5,810 nt of DNA. Origin: Gammaproteobacteria bacterium. Its GTDB lineage: Bacteria; Pseudomonadota; Gammaproteobacteria; Steroidobacterales; GCA-2729495. The position numbers and the translations under genes are program-made. Of this stretch, positions 1 to 5,565 are shown one piece after another. The notes below the pieces were generated by a model. That model was not told where the DNA came from. It did not search any database and saw only the letters and a program-made list of their open reading frames with translations. The first letter of the stretch is position 1, and the number at the start of each line of letters is the position of its first letter. The DNA lies in assembly GCA_023150055.1 (NCBI GenBank), contig JAKLLP010000150.1:1-5810 (forward strand). Reading direction: 5' to 3'.

Positions 1-338
1 AGACACAACGGGCGGGCAGCACCCATCTCGGCCCGCAACGAGCCCAGTGAATCGACCGTGTAGGACGGCCCCGGCCGGCGCAGTTCACGCTCATCGACGA
101 TCAGCCGCGACTCACCCGCCGTCGCTGCCTGAAGCATCGCGAGCCTCAGTTCCACGGCTGCGACCGGTGCGGGGCGATGCGGCGGACGGGCGCTCAACAT
201 GAGGCGCACAGACTCCAGCCCGCAGGCCTCCAGCACCTCGAGCGCGGTCCGCAGATGCCCGAAGTGCACCGGGTCGAAGGTTCCACCGAGGATCCCGATC
301 CCCGCCTGGCCGCTGGCATGGGCCGCGTCGCGACTCAT
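1..338 (-). CDS. nadD: Nicotinate-nucleotide adenylyltransferase, N-terminal part (cut by left window edge)
   Basis: NadD transfers AMP from ATP to nicotinate mononucleotide, giving deamido-NAD in cytoplasmic NAD synthesis. About 112 N-terminal residues are visible; the family is usually around 210-220, so roughly half is missing beyond position 1. The signature is [13 protein letters not shown] at residues 18-30: the nucleotidyltransferase phosphate-binding loop with the HxGH motif (H25, G27, H28). Further on, [11 protein letters not shown] near residues 87-97 is also typical of NadD. The ATG at 338 overlaps the holA stop as ATGA, which suggests translational coupling. The N-terminus is about 12 residues longer before the core strand than in many homologues, but no later ATG precedes the motif. 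holA-nadD adjacency is common in gammaproteobacteria and supports the call. Confidence 0.95.
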   Translation of the reverse strand, partial: MSRDAAHASGQAGIGILGGTFDPVHFGHLRTALEVLEACGLESVRLMLSARPPHRPAPVAAVELRLAMLQAATAGESRLIVDERELRRPGPSYTVDSLGSLRAEMGAARPLC

Positions 339-1363
339 GCGGTCTCGGCAGCCATAGTCGTCGCACCGCTGAGGTCGAGCGCGACCTCGAAAAGCGCCTT
401 CCAGGCCTCTCCCCGACGTGCGCCCTTGAGAATCTGCTCGGCCGTTGCCACGCGCCTCACCAGCCGGGCAGCATCGGCTTCGCTACGGCCACGGACGGCA
501 TGCCGGAACAGTTCCATGCGGCTGCGCCAGACTTTCGCTTCGTTCATGGCCGCATCGATACTGCGGCCCGCGCCGATCCGGCCGATCACATCGGTCAGCG
601 TCATGATTTCCCGCGTCAGGATCCACAGGACCAGCACCTCCGGCTCGCCCTCGCGCTGCAAGCCATGCAGCACCCGAAGCGTCCTGCCGACGTCACGCGC
701 CAGCGCGGCATCGCCGAGTTGGAACATGTCGAACCGCGCCCCGTCGCTGACGGCATCGCGCACTGCCTCGATGTCAATCTCCCTGCCATCACCGAGTAGT
801 GCCAGCTTATCGATCTCCTGCTTTGCCGCCAGCAGGTTACCCTCGACCCTCGCGGCGAGGAGATCGAGCGCTGCGTCGGTGGCTCGCAATCCGAACCGTT
901 TCAATCGGCTGCGCAACCATCCTGGCAACTCGGCACGCCGCGGCGGTCTCAGCTCCACCCACTCGGCGCCTTGTGCGAGGGCCATCGCCCACTTCGATTT
1001 CGCGGAACTCGCCTCGAGCGCAGGCAGCACGACGACCACTACGTTGTCGGTAGCCCCGCGGGTTGCCAGCGTGGTGAGAAAACGGCCGCCGGCATCACCC
1101 GGTTTCCCGGTCGGGAGCCGCAGTTCGATCAGGCGCCGACTGGAGAACAGCGATCCCGTCTGCAGGGCCATGTCGAAAGCGTCCCAGTCGAAATATCGCT
1201 CGGCGATGTGCAGTTCGCGTTCGCTGCAGCCGGCCTCACGCGCCCGCTCACGGATGAGCTCCAGTGCTTCGTCGGCGAGCAGCGGCTCGTCGCCGCACAG
1301 CACGTAGACCGGCGCGAGCCCCTTGCCGAGGCGCGCCACCAGGGTATCGGCGTTGATTTTCAT
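335..1363 (-). CDS. holA: DNA polymerase III subunit delta
   Basis: HolA is the delta subunit of the clamp-loader complex; it binds and opens the beta sliding clamp during replication. The protein is 342 residues from the ATG at 1363, against 343 in E. coli. Family marks are [12 protein letters not shown] near residues 17-28 (the degenerate nucleotide-binding start of domain I), [12 protein letters not shown] near residues 70-85, and the conserved stretch [17 protein letters not shown] around residues 170-190, followed by the helical collar domain. A GTG two codons upstream (1369) is an alternative start; I prefer the ATG because it begins MKIN just before the conserved N-terminal helix. No strong ribosome binding site is seen for either. 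The stop overlaps the nadD start. In many relatives lptE lies directly upstream; here a Trm112-family gene does, about 55 bp away. Confidence 0.95.
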   Translation of the reverse strand: MKINADTLVARLGKGLAPVYVLCGDEPLLADEALELIRERAREAGCSERELHIAERYFDWDAFDMALQTGSLFSSRRLIELRLPTGKPGDAGGRFLTTLATRGATDNVVVVVLPALEASSAKSKWAMALAQGAEWVELRPPRRAELPGWLRSRLKRFGLRATDAALDLLAARVEGNLLAAKQEIDKLALLGDGREIDIEAVRDAVSDGARFDMFQLGDAALARDVGRTLRVLHGLQREGEPEVLVLWILTREIMTLTDVIGRIGAGRSIDAAMNEAKVWRSRMELFRHAVRGRSEADAARLVRRVATAEQILKGARRGEAWKALFEVALDLSGATTMAAETA

Positions 1364-1418
1364 GGACACGACGGCGTCAGGTGCAGCACCGCAGAGGAGC
1401 GCAACACCGGCGGGCAGC

Positions 1419-1676
1419 TCAGTCCGGCAGCTTCTTCAGGTCGATGCACTCGTCTTCCAGCAGGACGGGGATACCATCGCGCACCGGGTATGCAAGTCGT
1501 CCATCACGCGTGACCAGCGCCTCGGAGAGCGCGGCAGAGACGTCTTTTTCGCCGTGATTGCGGACACCGCCGGCCACGATTGCCGCATTCAGGCGGCCCA
1601 GGCGACCGGCATCCATGATCTCGAGGGGAAGTTGCGTGACCGGACAGCAGATTATGTCGAGCAGGCGCTTATCCAT
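1419..1676 (-). CDS. Trm112/YcaR (UPF0434) family protein, long form
   Basis: This 85-residue protein begins [13 protein letters not shown] and ends near [14 protein letters not shown], the two conserved blocks of the YcaR/Trm112 family (E. coli YcaR is about 60 residues, with the same N-terminal and RDGIPVLLE blocks). Between them lies an insertion of about 25 residues (roughly 22-50), similar to the long form I recall from Xanthomonas-type genomes. Eukaryotic and archaeal Trm112 activate methyltransferases and carry a four-Cys zinc site; bacterial roles are poorly known. Only C10 and C11 are present here, so a classical zinc site is unlikely. GGGAGGG lies about 13 nt before the ATG, a rather long spacing. 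A candidate extended -10 promoter lies upstream. The gene precedes holA on the same strand and may be cotranscribed with holA-nadD. Family assignment is strong; function is unassigned. Confidence 0.85.
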   Translation of the reverse strand: MDKRLLDIICCPVTQLPLEIMDAGRLGRLNAAIVAGGVRNHGEKDVSAALSEALVTRDGRLAYPVRDGIPVLLEDECIDLKKLPD

Positions 1677-1733
1677 CGTGGCTGTGCCGCCCTCCCGGAT
1701 CGCTTCTATGTGTGGCGGCCGACATCGATTTCG

Positions 1734-1744
1734 ACTATAGCACA
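1734..1744 (-). promoter_or_regulatory. Candidate extended -10 promoter for the Trm112-family gene (and possibly holA-nadD)
   Basis: Read on the minus strand the bases are TGTGCTATAGT. This fits the extended -10 pattern TRTGN followed by a hexamer one base away from TATAAT. No good -35 hexamer is seen 16-18 bp upstream, as is common for extended -10 promoters. Initiation would fall near 1727, leaving a leader of about 50 nt before the start at 1676. The site lies in the 75 bp gap after the yidD stop, the only sizeable gap in this gene run. It is a pattern match only. Confidence 0.45.
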
Positions 1745-1751
1745 GGCATGT

Positions 1752-2045
1752 TCAGCGCTTCCGCGGGCGACGCGGCGCAGCGCGCGGAGGCTCCGGTACC
1801 GGGTCATAGCCGCCCGCGCAGAACGGATGGCACCGGGCGATGCGCCGCAGACCGAGCCACCCCCCGCGGAGCAAACCGAAACGGCCGATGGCCTCGGCCA
1901 TGTATGCCGAACAGGTCGGCAGATAGCGGCAGCGATTGCCGATCACGGGCGAGATGGCGAGCTGGTAGCCGCGGATCGCGCGCAGCGCGACGCGCGCGGC
2001 AAGGCCGGGCCGTTGATGCCGCTGAGCGGGATCCCGGGCGGTCAC
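1752..2045 (-). CDS. yidD: Membrane protein insertion efficiency factor YidD
   Basis: YidD is a small, membrane-associated basic protein thought to help YidC-dependent insertion of inner-membrane proteins. The 97-residue product has the full family signature: an amphipathic start with [11 protein letters not shown] (26-36), [10 protein letters not shown] (39-48), then [15 protein letters not shown] and [18 protein letters not shown] (68-84). Conserved cysteines C39, C45 and C72 are present, with an extra C76. The C-terminal tail is Pro/Arg-rich. The start is a GTG at 2045 that overlaps the sufE stop as GTGA, arguing for coupled translation. In most bacteria yidD lies between rnpA and yidC; here it follows cysS-sufE, so it has been relocated or is a second copy. 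The window cannot tell which. Confidence 0.95.
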   Translation of the reverse strand: MTARDPAQRHQRPGLAARVALRAIRGYQLAISPVIGNRCRYLPTCSAYMAEAIGRFGLLRGGWLGLRRIARCHPFCAGGYDPVPEPPRAAPRRPRKR

Positions 2046-2464
2046 GACACGGCGGGCACCGCCGCGGCCGCGTCGCGGATGGCCCGGATCATCGCGCGCA
2101 GGCCATTGCTGCGAGTCGGTGAAAGATGCTCATCGAGCCCGATGGCCGCGATGAAGGTGGGCGGTGTATCGACGATTTCCATGGCACGCCGCCCGTTGTA
2201 TACCCGCATGAGCAGCGCAATCAGCCCGGAGACGATGGCCGAGTCGCTTACCGCCTGGAACTGCAGCCGATCGCCGTGCGGCTCGGTCCTGAGCCACACC
2301 TGTGACTGGCAGCCGTGCAGGCGGTACTGCTCGGTGCGCCACTCCTCCGGGAACGCTGGCAGCTGCTTGCCGAGGTCGATGAGGTATTGGTAACGATCCA
2401 TCCAGTTGTCGAGGAACTGGAACTCCTCGATCAATTCGCGCTCGGCCTGTTCGATTTCCGTCAT
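2042..2464 (-). CDS. sufE: SufE family Fe-S cluster assembly protein (sulfur acceptor)
   Basis: SufE accepts persulfide sulfur from the cysteine desulfurase SufS and passes it to the Fe-S scaffold in the cytoplasm. The product is 140 residues from the ATG at 2464 (E. coli SufE is 138). The core motif [10 protein letters not shown] (49-58) carries the sulfur-accepting Cys at residue 52, matching Cys51 of E. coli Suf[21 protein letters not shown] in the N-terminal part and the [13 protein letters not shown] segment are also family features. An in-frame TTG at 2482 would overlap the cysS stop as TTGA and add six residues; I prefer the ATG, which begins MTEIEQ. No sufS or sufBCD is nearby; a role beside SufS or the related CsdA cannot be separated from sequence alone. 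Cotranscription with cysS is likely, and the stop is shared with the yidD GTG. Confidence 0.93.
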   Translation of the reverse strand: MTEIEQAERELIEEFQFLDNWMDRYQYLIDLGKQLPAFPEEWRTEQYRLHGCQSQVWLRTEPHGDRLQFQAVSDSAIVSGLIALLMRVYNGRRAMEIVDTPPTFIAAIGLDEHLSPTRSNGLRAMIRAIRDAAAAVPAVS

Positions 2465-2478
2465 GGTTGGCCCGGAAT

Positions 2479-3858
2479 TCAACCGACACGACGCCAGCGC
2501 GTGCCTTCGGGGCCATCCTCGATGATGATCCCGGCCTGTGTCAGCTGGGTGCGGATCTGGTCCGCGACGGCGAAATCACGCCGTTCCCGTGCCTCCCGCC
2601 GTGCGGTCAGGAGATTCTCGACGTCCTCGTTGCTCAGTGAGGTGGCCGTTTCGGCGGTGAACCACGCCTCCGGATCCGTCTCCAGCAGGCCCAGGTGACC
2701 GGCACTCGCACGCAGCCGCGCGGCGAGTGTCACCCGCTCCACGGGGTCTTCGCTGCGGTTGACCTCCCGCGCCAGGTCGAACAGGGCGGCCAGCGCCCGC
2801 GGCGTATTGAGATCATCCTCGAGAGCCGTCAGGAATACCGCATCCGGTTCGGCGGATTGCCAGGCATTTTCCCAGCCCGGCACATCGCGCAGCGTTCCGT
2901 AGAGCCGATCGAGCTTGCGGCGTGCCTCGACCAGCACCTCCTCCGTCCAGTCGAGCGGCTGACGATAATGGGCCGAGAGCAGGGCGAGTCGGATCGCCTC
3001 CCCGGGGGCCTTTTCCAGCAGGTCGCGCACCAGCACGATATTGCCGACCGACTTCGACATCTTGGCATGATCGACGTTCACGAAGCCATTGTGGACCCAG
3101 TGCCGGCAGAACGTCGCACCGTGGTGCGCGCAGGTGCTCTGCGCGATCTCGTTTTCGTGGTGAGGAAAAATGAGATCGTTGCCGCCGCCGTGGATGTCGA
3201 TGGTCGTGCCCAGGTGGCGTGCCGACATCGCCGAGCACTCGATGTGCCAGCCGGGCCTGCCCCGTCCCCATGGGCTCTCCCAGCCCGGCAGATCGGCGTC
3301 AGAAGGCTTCCAGAGCACGAAGTCGCCCGGGTCTTCCTTGTACGGCGCCACGTCGACGCGGGCGCCGGCGATGAGTTCTCGCTGATCCCGTCGCGAGAGG
3401 CGGCCGTAGGCGGGAAACGACTTCACCCGGAACAGTACGTGGCCGGCTGCCGAATAGGCGTGATCCGTGGCCATCAGCTCCCTGATCATCGCGATCATGT
3501 CGCCGATATGTTCGGTAGCCCGGGGCTCGATGTCGGGGGGCAGCACACCGAGCGCACGCATGTCCTCGTGGTAGGCGGCAGCAAACCGCGCGGCGATGGC
3601 GCCAATCGAGACCCCCTGCTCGCGTGCGGCCTTGTTGATCTTGTCGTCGACGTCGGTGATGTTGCGGGCGTACACGAGCCGGTAACGCTGCCGCAGCAGG
3701 CGGGAAAGTACGTCGAAGACCACCGCCGGCCGGGCATTGCCGATGTGCGGATAGCTGTAGACCGTCGGCCCGCAGACGTACATGGTCGTACGCTGCGGGT
3801 CAGCCGGGGCGAATTCTTCCTTGCTGCGGGTCAGTGTGTTGTAGAGCTCGATCGGCAT
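2479..3858 (-). CDS. cysS: Cysteine--tRNA ligase (CysRS)
   Basis: CysRS is a class I aminoacyl-tRNA synthetase that charges tRNA-Cys in the cytoplasm. The 459-residue product matches the usual length (461 in E. coli). The Rossmann catalytic core shows [19 protein letters not shown] (26-44), with the HIGH-type signature as HIGN at 38-41, and KMSKS at 266-270. The predicted catalytic zinc ligands are all present: C29, C208 (in HIECSA), H233 and E237 (in PHHENE). The C-terminal half holds the DALR-type helical and anticodon-binding regions, ending near RRVG. The start ATG at 3858 gives [10 protein letters not shown], the expected N-terminus. The open frame runs 100 codons further upstream, but that stretch is antisense to hisI and looks unlike CysRS. 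No clear ribosome binding site precedes the ATG. It is the first gene of the cysS-sufE-yidD run. Confidence 0.97.
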   Translation of the reverse strand: MPIELYNTLTRSKEEFAPADPQRTTMYVCGPTVYSYPHIGNARPAVVFDVLSRLLRQRYRLVYARNITDVDDKINKAAREQGVSIGAIAARFAAAYHEDMRALGVLPPDIEPRATEHIGDMIAMIRELMATDHAYSAAGHVLFRVKSFPAYGRLSRRDQRELIAGARVDVAPYKEDPGDFVLWKPSDADLPGWESPWGRGRPGWHIECSAMSARHLGTTIDIHGGGNDLIFPHHENEIAQSTCAHHGATFCRHWVHNGFVNVDHAKMSKSVGNIVLVRDLLEKAPGEAIRLALLSAHYRQPLDWTEEVLVEARRKLDRLYGTLRDVPGWENAWQSAEPDAVFLTALEDDLNTPRALAALFDLAREVNRSEDPVERVTLAARLRASAGHLGLLETDPEAWFTAETATSLSNEDVENLLTARREARERRDFAVADQIRTQLTQAGIIIEDGPEGTRWRRVG

Positions 3859-3884
3859 GACGCGGGCACACGGCAGGGGGCCGT

Positions 3885-3890
3885 TATAAT
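3885..3890 (+). promoter_or_regulatory. Candidate -10 element in the cysS/hisI divergent promoter region
   Basis: A perfect TATAAT sits in an AT-rich island (GTTATAATAAAC, 3883-3894) within an otherwise very GC-rich 115 bp gap between divergent genes. On the plus strand it would start transcription near 3897, about 75 nt before hisI. On the minus strand the same island offers TATTAT or TATAAC, which would start a leader of roughly 20 nt before cysS. No convincing -35 hexamer is seen on either side, so assignment to one or both directions is uncertain. Confidence 0.45.
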
Positions 3891-3950
3891 AAACTCTCGA
3901 CGACGGGCGCGGGCCATGACCGACGGCTTCCGTCGAGTGATCGCAGGGGC

Positions 3951-3977
3951 ATGCACGACAACGGCCCGGGGAGATGA
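3951..3977 (+). other. Possible 8-codon leader ORF overlapping the hisI start
   Basis: An ATG at 3951 opens a frame of eight codons (MHDNGPGR) ending in TGA at 3975-3977, so its stop overlaps the annotated hisI ATG as ATGA. AGGGG lies only one base before its ATG, which is closer than usual. It could couple translation into hisI or be chance. It has only one His codon, so it does not look like a classic his attenuator peptide. Confidence 0.2.
3968..3973 (+). promoter_or_regulatory. Ribosome binding site bearing on the hisI start choice
   Basis: GGGGAG is the best Shine-Dalgarno match before hisI. It touches the ATG at 3974, which is too close for normal use, but stands nine bases before an in-frame GTG at 3983. 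This favours GTG as the true start unless the ATG is reached by coupling from the short upstream frame. Confidence 0.4.
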
Positions 3978-4471
3978 GCCAGGTGGATCCAGGACAGATT
4001 TTCGGCGCAAGACGCAGTGTCGAACAGGTCGAGGAAGGCCGGGAACTCGCGCCGAAGTTCGACGAGCACGGGCTCATACCGTCCGTCACCACCGACCATG
4101 CCACGGGCGAACTCCTGATGGTCGGGTACATGAACGCGGAGGCCCTGGCGAGAACCATCGAGACCGGTGAGGCCCACTACTACAGCCGCAGCCGCCAGGC
4201 CATCTGGCACAAGGGTGCAACGAGCGGCCTGGTGCAGACGGTCAAGGAACTGCTCATCGATGACGACCAGGACTGCGTGTGGCTGCGGGTCGATGTTGCC
4301 GGAGGCGCAAGCTGTCATGTCGGCTACCGCTCCTGCTTCTATCGGGCCATTCCGACCGGCGCGGCCGCGAAGGCGGCGAAAGGCCCGCTGACGCTGAAGT
4401 TCACCGAAACCCGCAAGGTTTTCGACCCGAAGGACGTGTACGGCGACGCACCCAATCCGACCAGGCTCTGA
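3974..4471 (+). CDS. hisI: Phosphoribosyl-AMP cyclohydrolase (monofunctional HisI)
   Basis: HisI opens the adenine ring of phosphoribosyl-AMP, the third step of histidine synthesis, in the cytoplasm. The core covers residues 25-125: [11 protein letters not shown], a [14 protein letters not shown] block, [25 protein letters not shown] (61-85), DDDQDC (96-101) and [13 protein letters not shown] (113-125). D96, D98 and D100 fit the Mg site; C114 and C121 fit two zinc ligands. The third ligand, Cys between the first two Asp in E. coli, is Asp97 here, with C101 nearby. There is no HisE pyrophosphohydrolase domain; instead a tail of about 40 residues ends [16 protein letters not shown]. The ATG at 3974 gives 165 residues; a GTG at 3983 has a better-spaced ribosome binding site and would give 162. 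The gene stands alone, with no other his gene in the window, divergent from cysS and convergent with lptE. Confidence 0.93.
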   Translation: MSQVDPGQIFGARRSVEQVEEGRELAPKFDEHGLIPSVTTDHATGELLMVGYMNAEALARTIETGEAHYYSRSRQAIWHKGATSGLVQTVKELLIDDDQDCVWLRVDVAGGASCHVGYRSCFYRAIPTGAAAKAAKGPLTLKFTETRKVFDPKDVYGDAPNPTRL

Positions 4472-4483
4472 GCCCCCTGTGCC

Positions 4484-4996
4484 CTACTCCAGTGAGGTCA
4501 GGCGTCGGTTCACCAGGCCCACCAGGTCGTCGGCCAGCGCCTGGCGGATAACGTCTGATTCGGCAGCCTTACCCAGGACGAGCGTCTCGTCGTAGGTGTA
4601 GTCGCGGTTGAGCGCGAGCTGCTGCGACGGCAGCGCCTCGCTGCCACCGATCTCGAGCGAGTAACGGACGATGTAATAGACATCGAACTCGACCGGCGTG
4701 TTGCGCGCCGTGACCGAGAGCACGCGCTCGCCTGATTGGTCCTGGTGGATACGCAGCACGGCACTGGCCTCCGTCGGCACCGCCGTCACGCGCACGCCAC
4801 CCTGACGCAGGCTGTCCTTGAGCTTGCGGTAAAACGGCGTGTAGCGGTCGCCGGCATCGATGTAGGTCACCGCCATCGAAGGTGGGTAGCGAGCGTTACC
4901 GGCAAGGTGAAACCCGCAGGCGGCGGGCAGCAGGCTCACCGCCACCATCGCGGCCGCTGCAAAAAGCCGCCGCTTGCTCAGACGAGAGGAACGCAT
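4484..4996 (-). CDS. lptE: LPS assembly outer-membrane lipoprotein LptE
   Basis: LptE is the lipoprotein plug of the LptD translocon that inserts lipopolysaccharide into the outer membrane. The 170-residue product starts with a basic n-region (MRSSRLSKRR), a hydrophobic stretch (11-22) and LLPAAC with the lipidation Cys at 27, followed at once by GFHL, the hallmark after the Cys in LptE. Later features match the family: a YRKLKDSLRQGGV segment, TARNTPVEFDVYYIVRYSL and an LNRDYTYDE block, with alternating strand-like sequence. The lipobox is atypical, with Pro at -3 and Leu at -4. LptE normally directly follows leuS; here the leuS end lies about 570 bp upstream on the same strand, with an opposing gene in between. 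That gap means lptE probably needs its own promoter or readthrough. hisI converges on it with 12 bp between stops. Confidence 0.93.
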   Translation of the reverse strand: MRSSRLSKRRLFAAAAMVAVSLLPAACGFHLAGNARYPPSMAVTYIDAGDRYTPFYRKLKDSLRQGGVRVTAVPTEASAVLRIHQDQSGERVLSVTARNTPVEFDVYYIVRYSLEIGGSEALPSQQLALNRDYTYDETLVLGKAAESDVIRQALADDLVGLVNRRLTSLE

Positions 4997-5162
4997 GGGG
5001 CCATTCTCGCACCGGCCGCAGCGCCGGGAAACAGCCCCGGACAGAAGGCGCTACCGCCCAAGGCTATTGCCGCCCGGTCTTGCCATCGCTCAGACTGGGG
5101 CCTGTCGGGAAACAAGGCACATCGCTCTCCGGAAAAGCCACCTGGCCGTGAGGGGATCAACA
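4997..5162. other. Divergent intergenic region between lptE and the membrane-protein gene
   Basis: This 166 bp gap must hold promoters for lptE (minus) and the plus-strand membrane-protein gene, unless lptE is transcribed from leuS. I find no convincing -35/-10 pair on either strand. TTGCCA at 5080-5085 resembles a -35 but has no matching -10 17 bp downstream. A small perfect hairpin, CCGGG with CCCGG around a 7-base loop, lies near 5024-5040 and has no T-run. Confidence 0.3.
5151..5155 (+). promoter_or_regulatory. Ribosome binding site fixing the start of the membrane-protein gene
   Basis: AGGGG (within GTGAGGGG) stands seven bases before the ATG at 5163. It supports this start over upstream in-frame ATGs at 4974 and 4995, which would add a non-hydrophobic, Arg-rich stretch overlapping the lptE 5' end. 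Confidence 0.65.
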
Positions 5163-5552
5163 ATGCCCACATTGATACTGATATCCGTCGCATTCATCAC
5201 GCTCGCCCTGGTTCTGTACACGGTTGCCGTCTGGAGAAGCTGGCGAGCCAGGACGCTCGTGCCCGCCACTATCGTCATCTTCTGGTGCGCGCTCGCAGCG
5301 GATACCCTGGCAACACGAATGATGGCCATGCGTGCCGAAACCATCCGCTGGGATCTCCACACCATCAGCGGCTACGGCGCGCTCGCGCTCATGGCATTGC
5401 TGACCGTGTACGGGACAGCAGCGCTCGTGCAACGCCGGCAGAACTGGCTCACGGCCTTCCCGAAGTATGCGCTGCCCATCTGGGTGATCTGGGTAATTTC
5501 CTGGATCACCGGCGTGGTGCTTGGGATTCAGCGGGTGAGTGGAGGCGCCTGA
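5163..5552 (+). CDS. Small four-helix membrane protein, TIGR03987/HsmA-like
   Basis: The 129-residue product is almost wholly inner-membrane protein, with four hydrophobic segments at about 3-24, 34-56, 66-89 and 103-121, joined by short basic loops (RSWRAR, QRRQNW). The pattern LISVAFITLALVLYTVAVW at the start, a DTLAT block (D47), LHTISGYGALALM (65-77, with H66) and the final PIWVIWVISWITGVVLG strongly recall the TIGR03987/HsmA-like family of about 130-residue proteins. I know of no firmly established biochemical function for that family, so none is assigned. The start is fixed by a well-placed ribosome binding site. The gene sits alone on the plus strand between leuS and lptE, convergent with leuS (13 bp between stops). 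Its base composition resembles that of its neighbours, so recent transfer is not evident. Confidence 0.8.
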   Translation: MPTLILISVAFITLALVLYTVAVWRSWRARTLVPATIVIFWCALAADTLATRMMAMRAETIRWDLHTISGYGALALMALLTVYGTAALVQRRQNWLTAFPKYALPIWVIWVISWITGVVLGIQRVSGGA

Positions 5553-5565
5553 GACGCGCCGCCTC
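5542..5565. terminator. Possible bidirectional terminator hairpin between convergent genes
   Basis: GAGGCG at 5542-5547 and CGCCTC at 5560-5565 form a 6 bp inverted repeat across the two convergent stop codons. An alternative pairing, GGCGC (5544-5548) with GCGCC (5556-5560), gives a 5 bp stem with a 7-base loop. There is no T-run in either direction, so intrinsic termination would be weak. Position between converging genes is the main support. Confidence 0.3.

Noticed and set aside
177..1307. Long plus-strand open frame opposite holA and nadD
   Set aside because: The translation is low-complexity (Ser, Arg, Ala, Pro rich) with no recognisable domain and lies antisense to strongly supported holA and nadD. 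GC-rich codon use opens such frames by chance.
3736..3747. HIGN instead of HIGH in the CysRS class I signature
   Set aside because: HIGN is a common natural variant in bacterial CysRS (in GPTVYxxxHIGNAR), and all other catalytic and zinc residues are intact, so it is not evidence of altered function.
3918..3934. GACGG-CTT-CCGTC hairpin in the hisI leader as a riboswitch or attenuator
   Set aside because: The stem is five base pairs, isolated, with no competing structure or T-run that I can see.
3859..4158. 100-codon upstream extension of the cysS frame
   Set aside because: The extension is antisense to hisI and does not resemble any CysRS N-terminus. The expected [10 protein letters not shown] begins at 3858.
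2695..4170. 491-codon plus-strand open frame opposite cysS and running into hisI
   Set aside because: It is antisense to a fully motif-supported CysRS gene and overlaps hisI out of frame. The peptide is Arg/His/Gly rich with no family resemblance.
4464..4474. Small inverted repeat GGCT/AGCC at the hisI stop as a terminator
   Set aside because: The stem is only four base pairs with a three-base loop and no T-run, which is too weak to claim.
4974..5162. Upstream extension of the membrane-protein gene
   Set aside because: It would overlap the lptE 5' end and add an Arg/Pro-rich stretch before the first helix. A well-spaced ribosome binding site supports the ATG at 5163.
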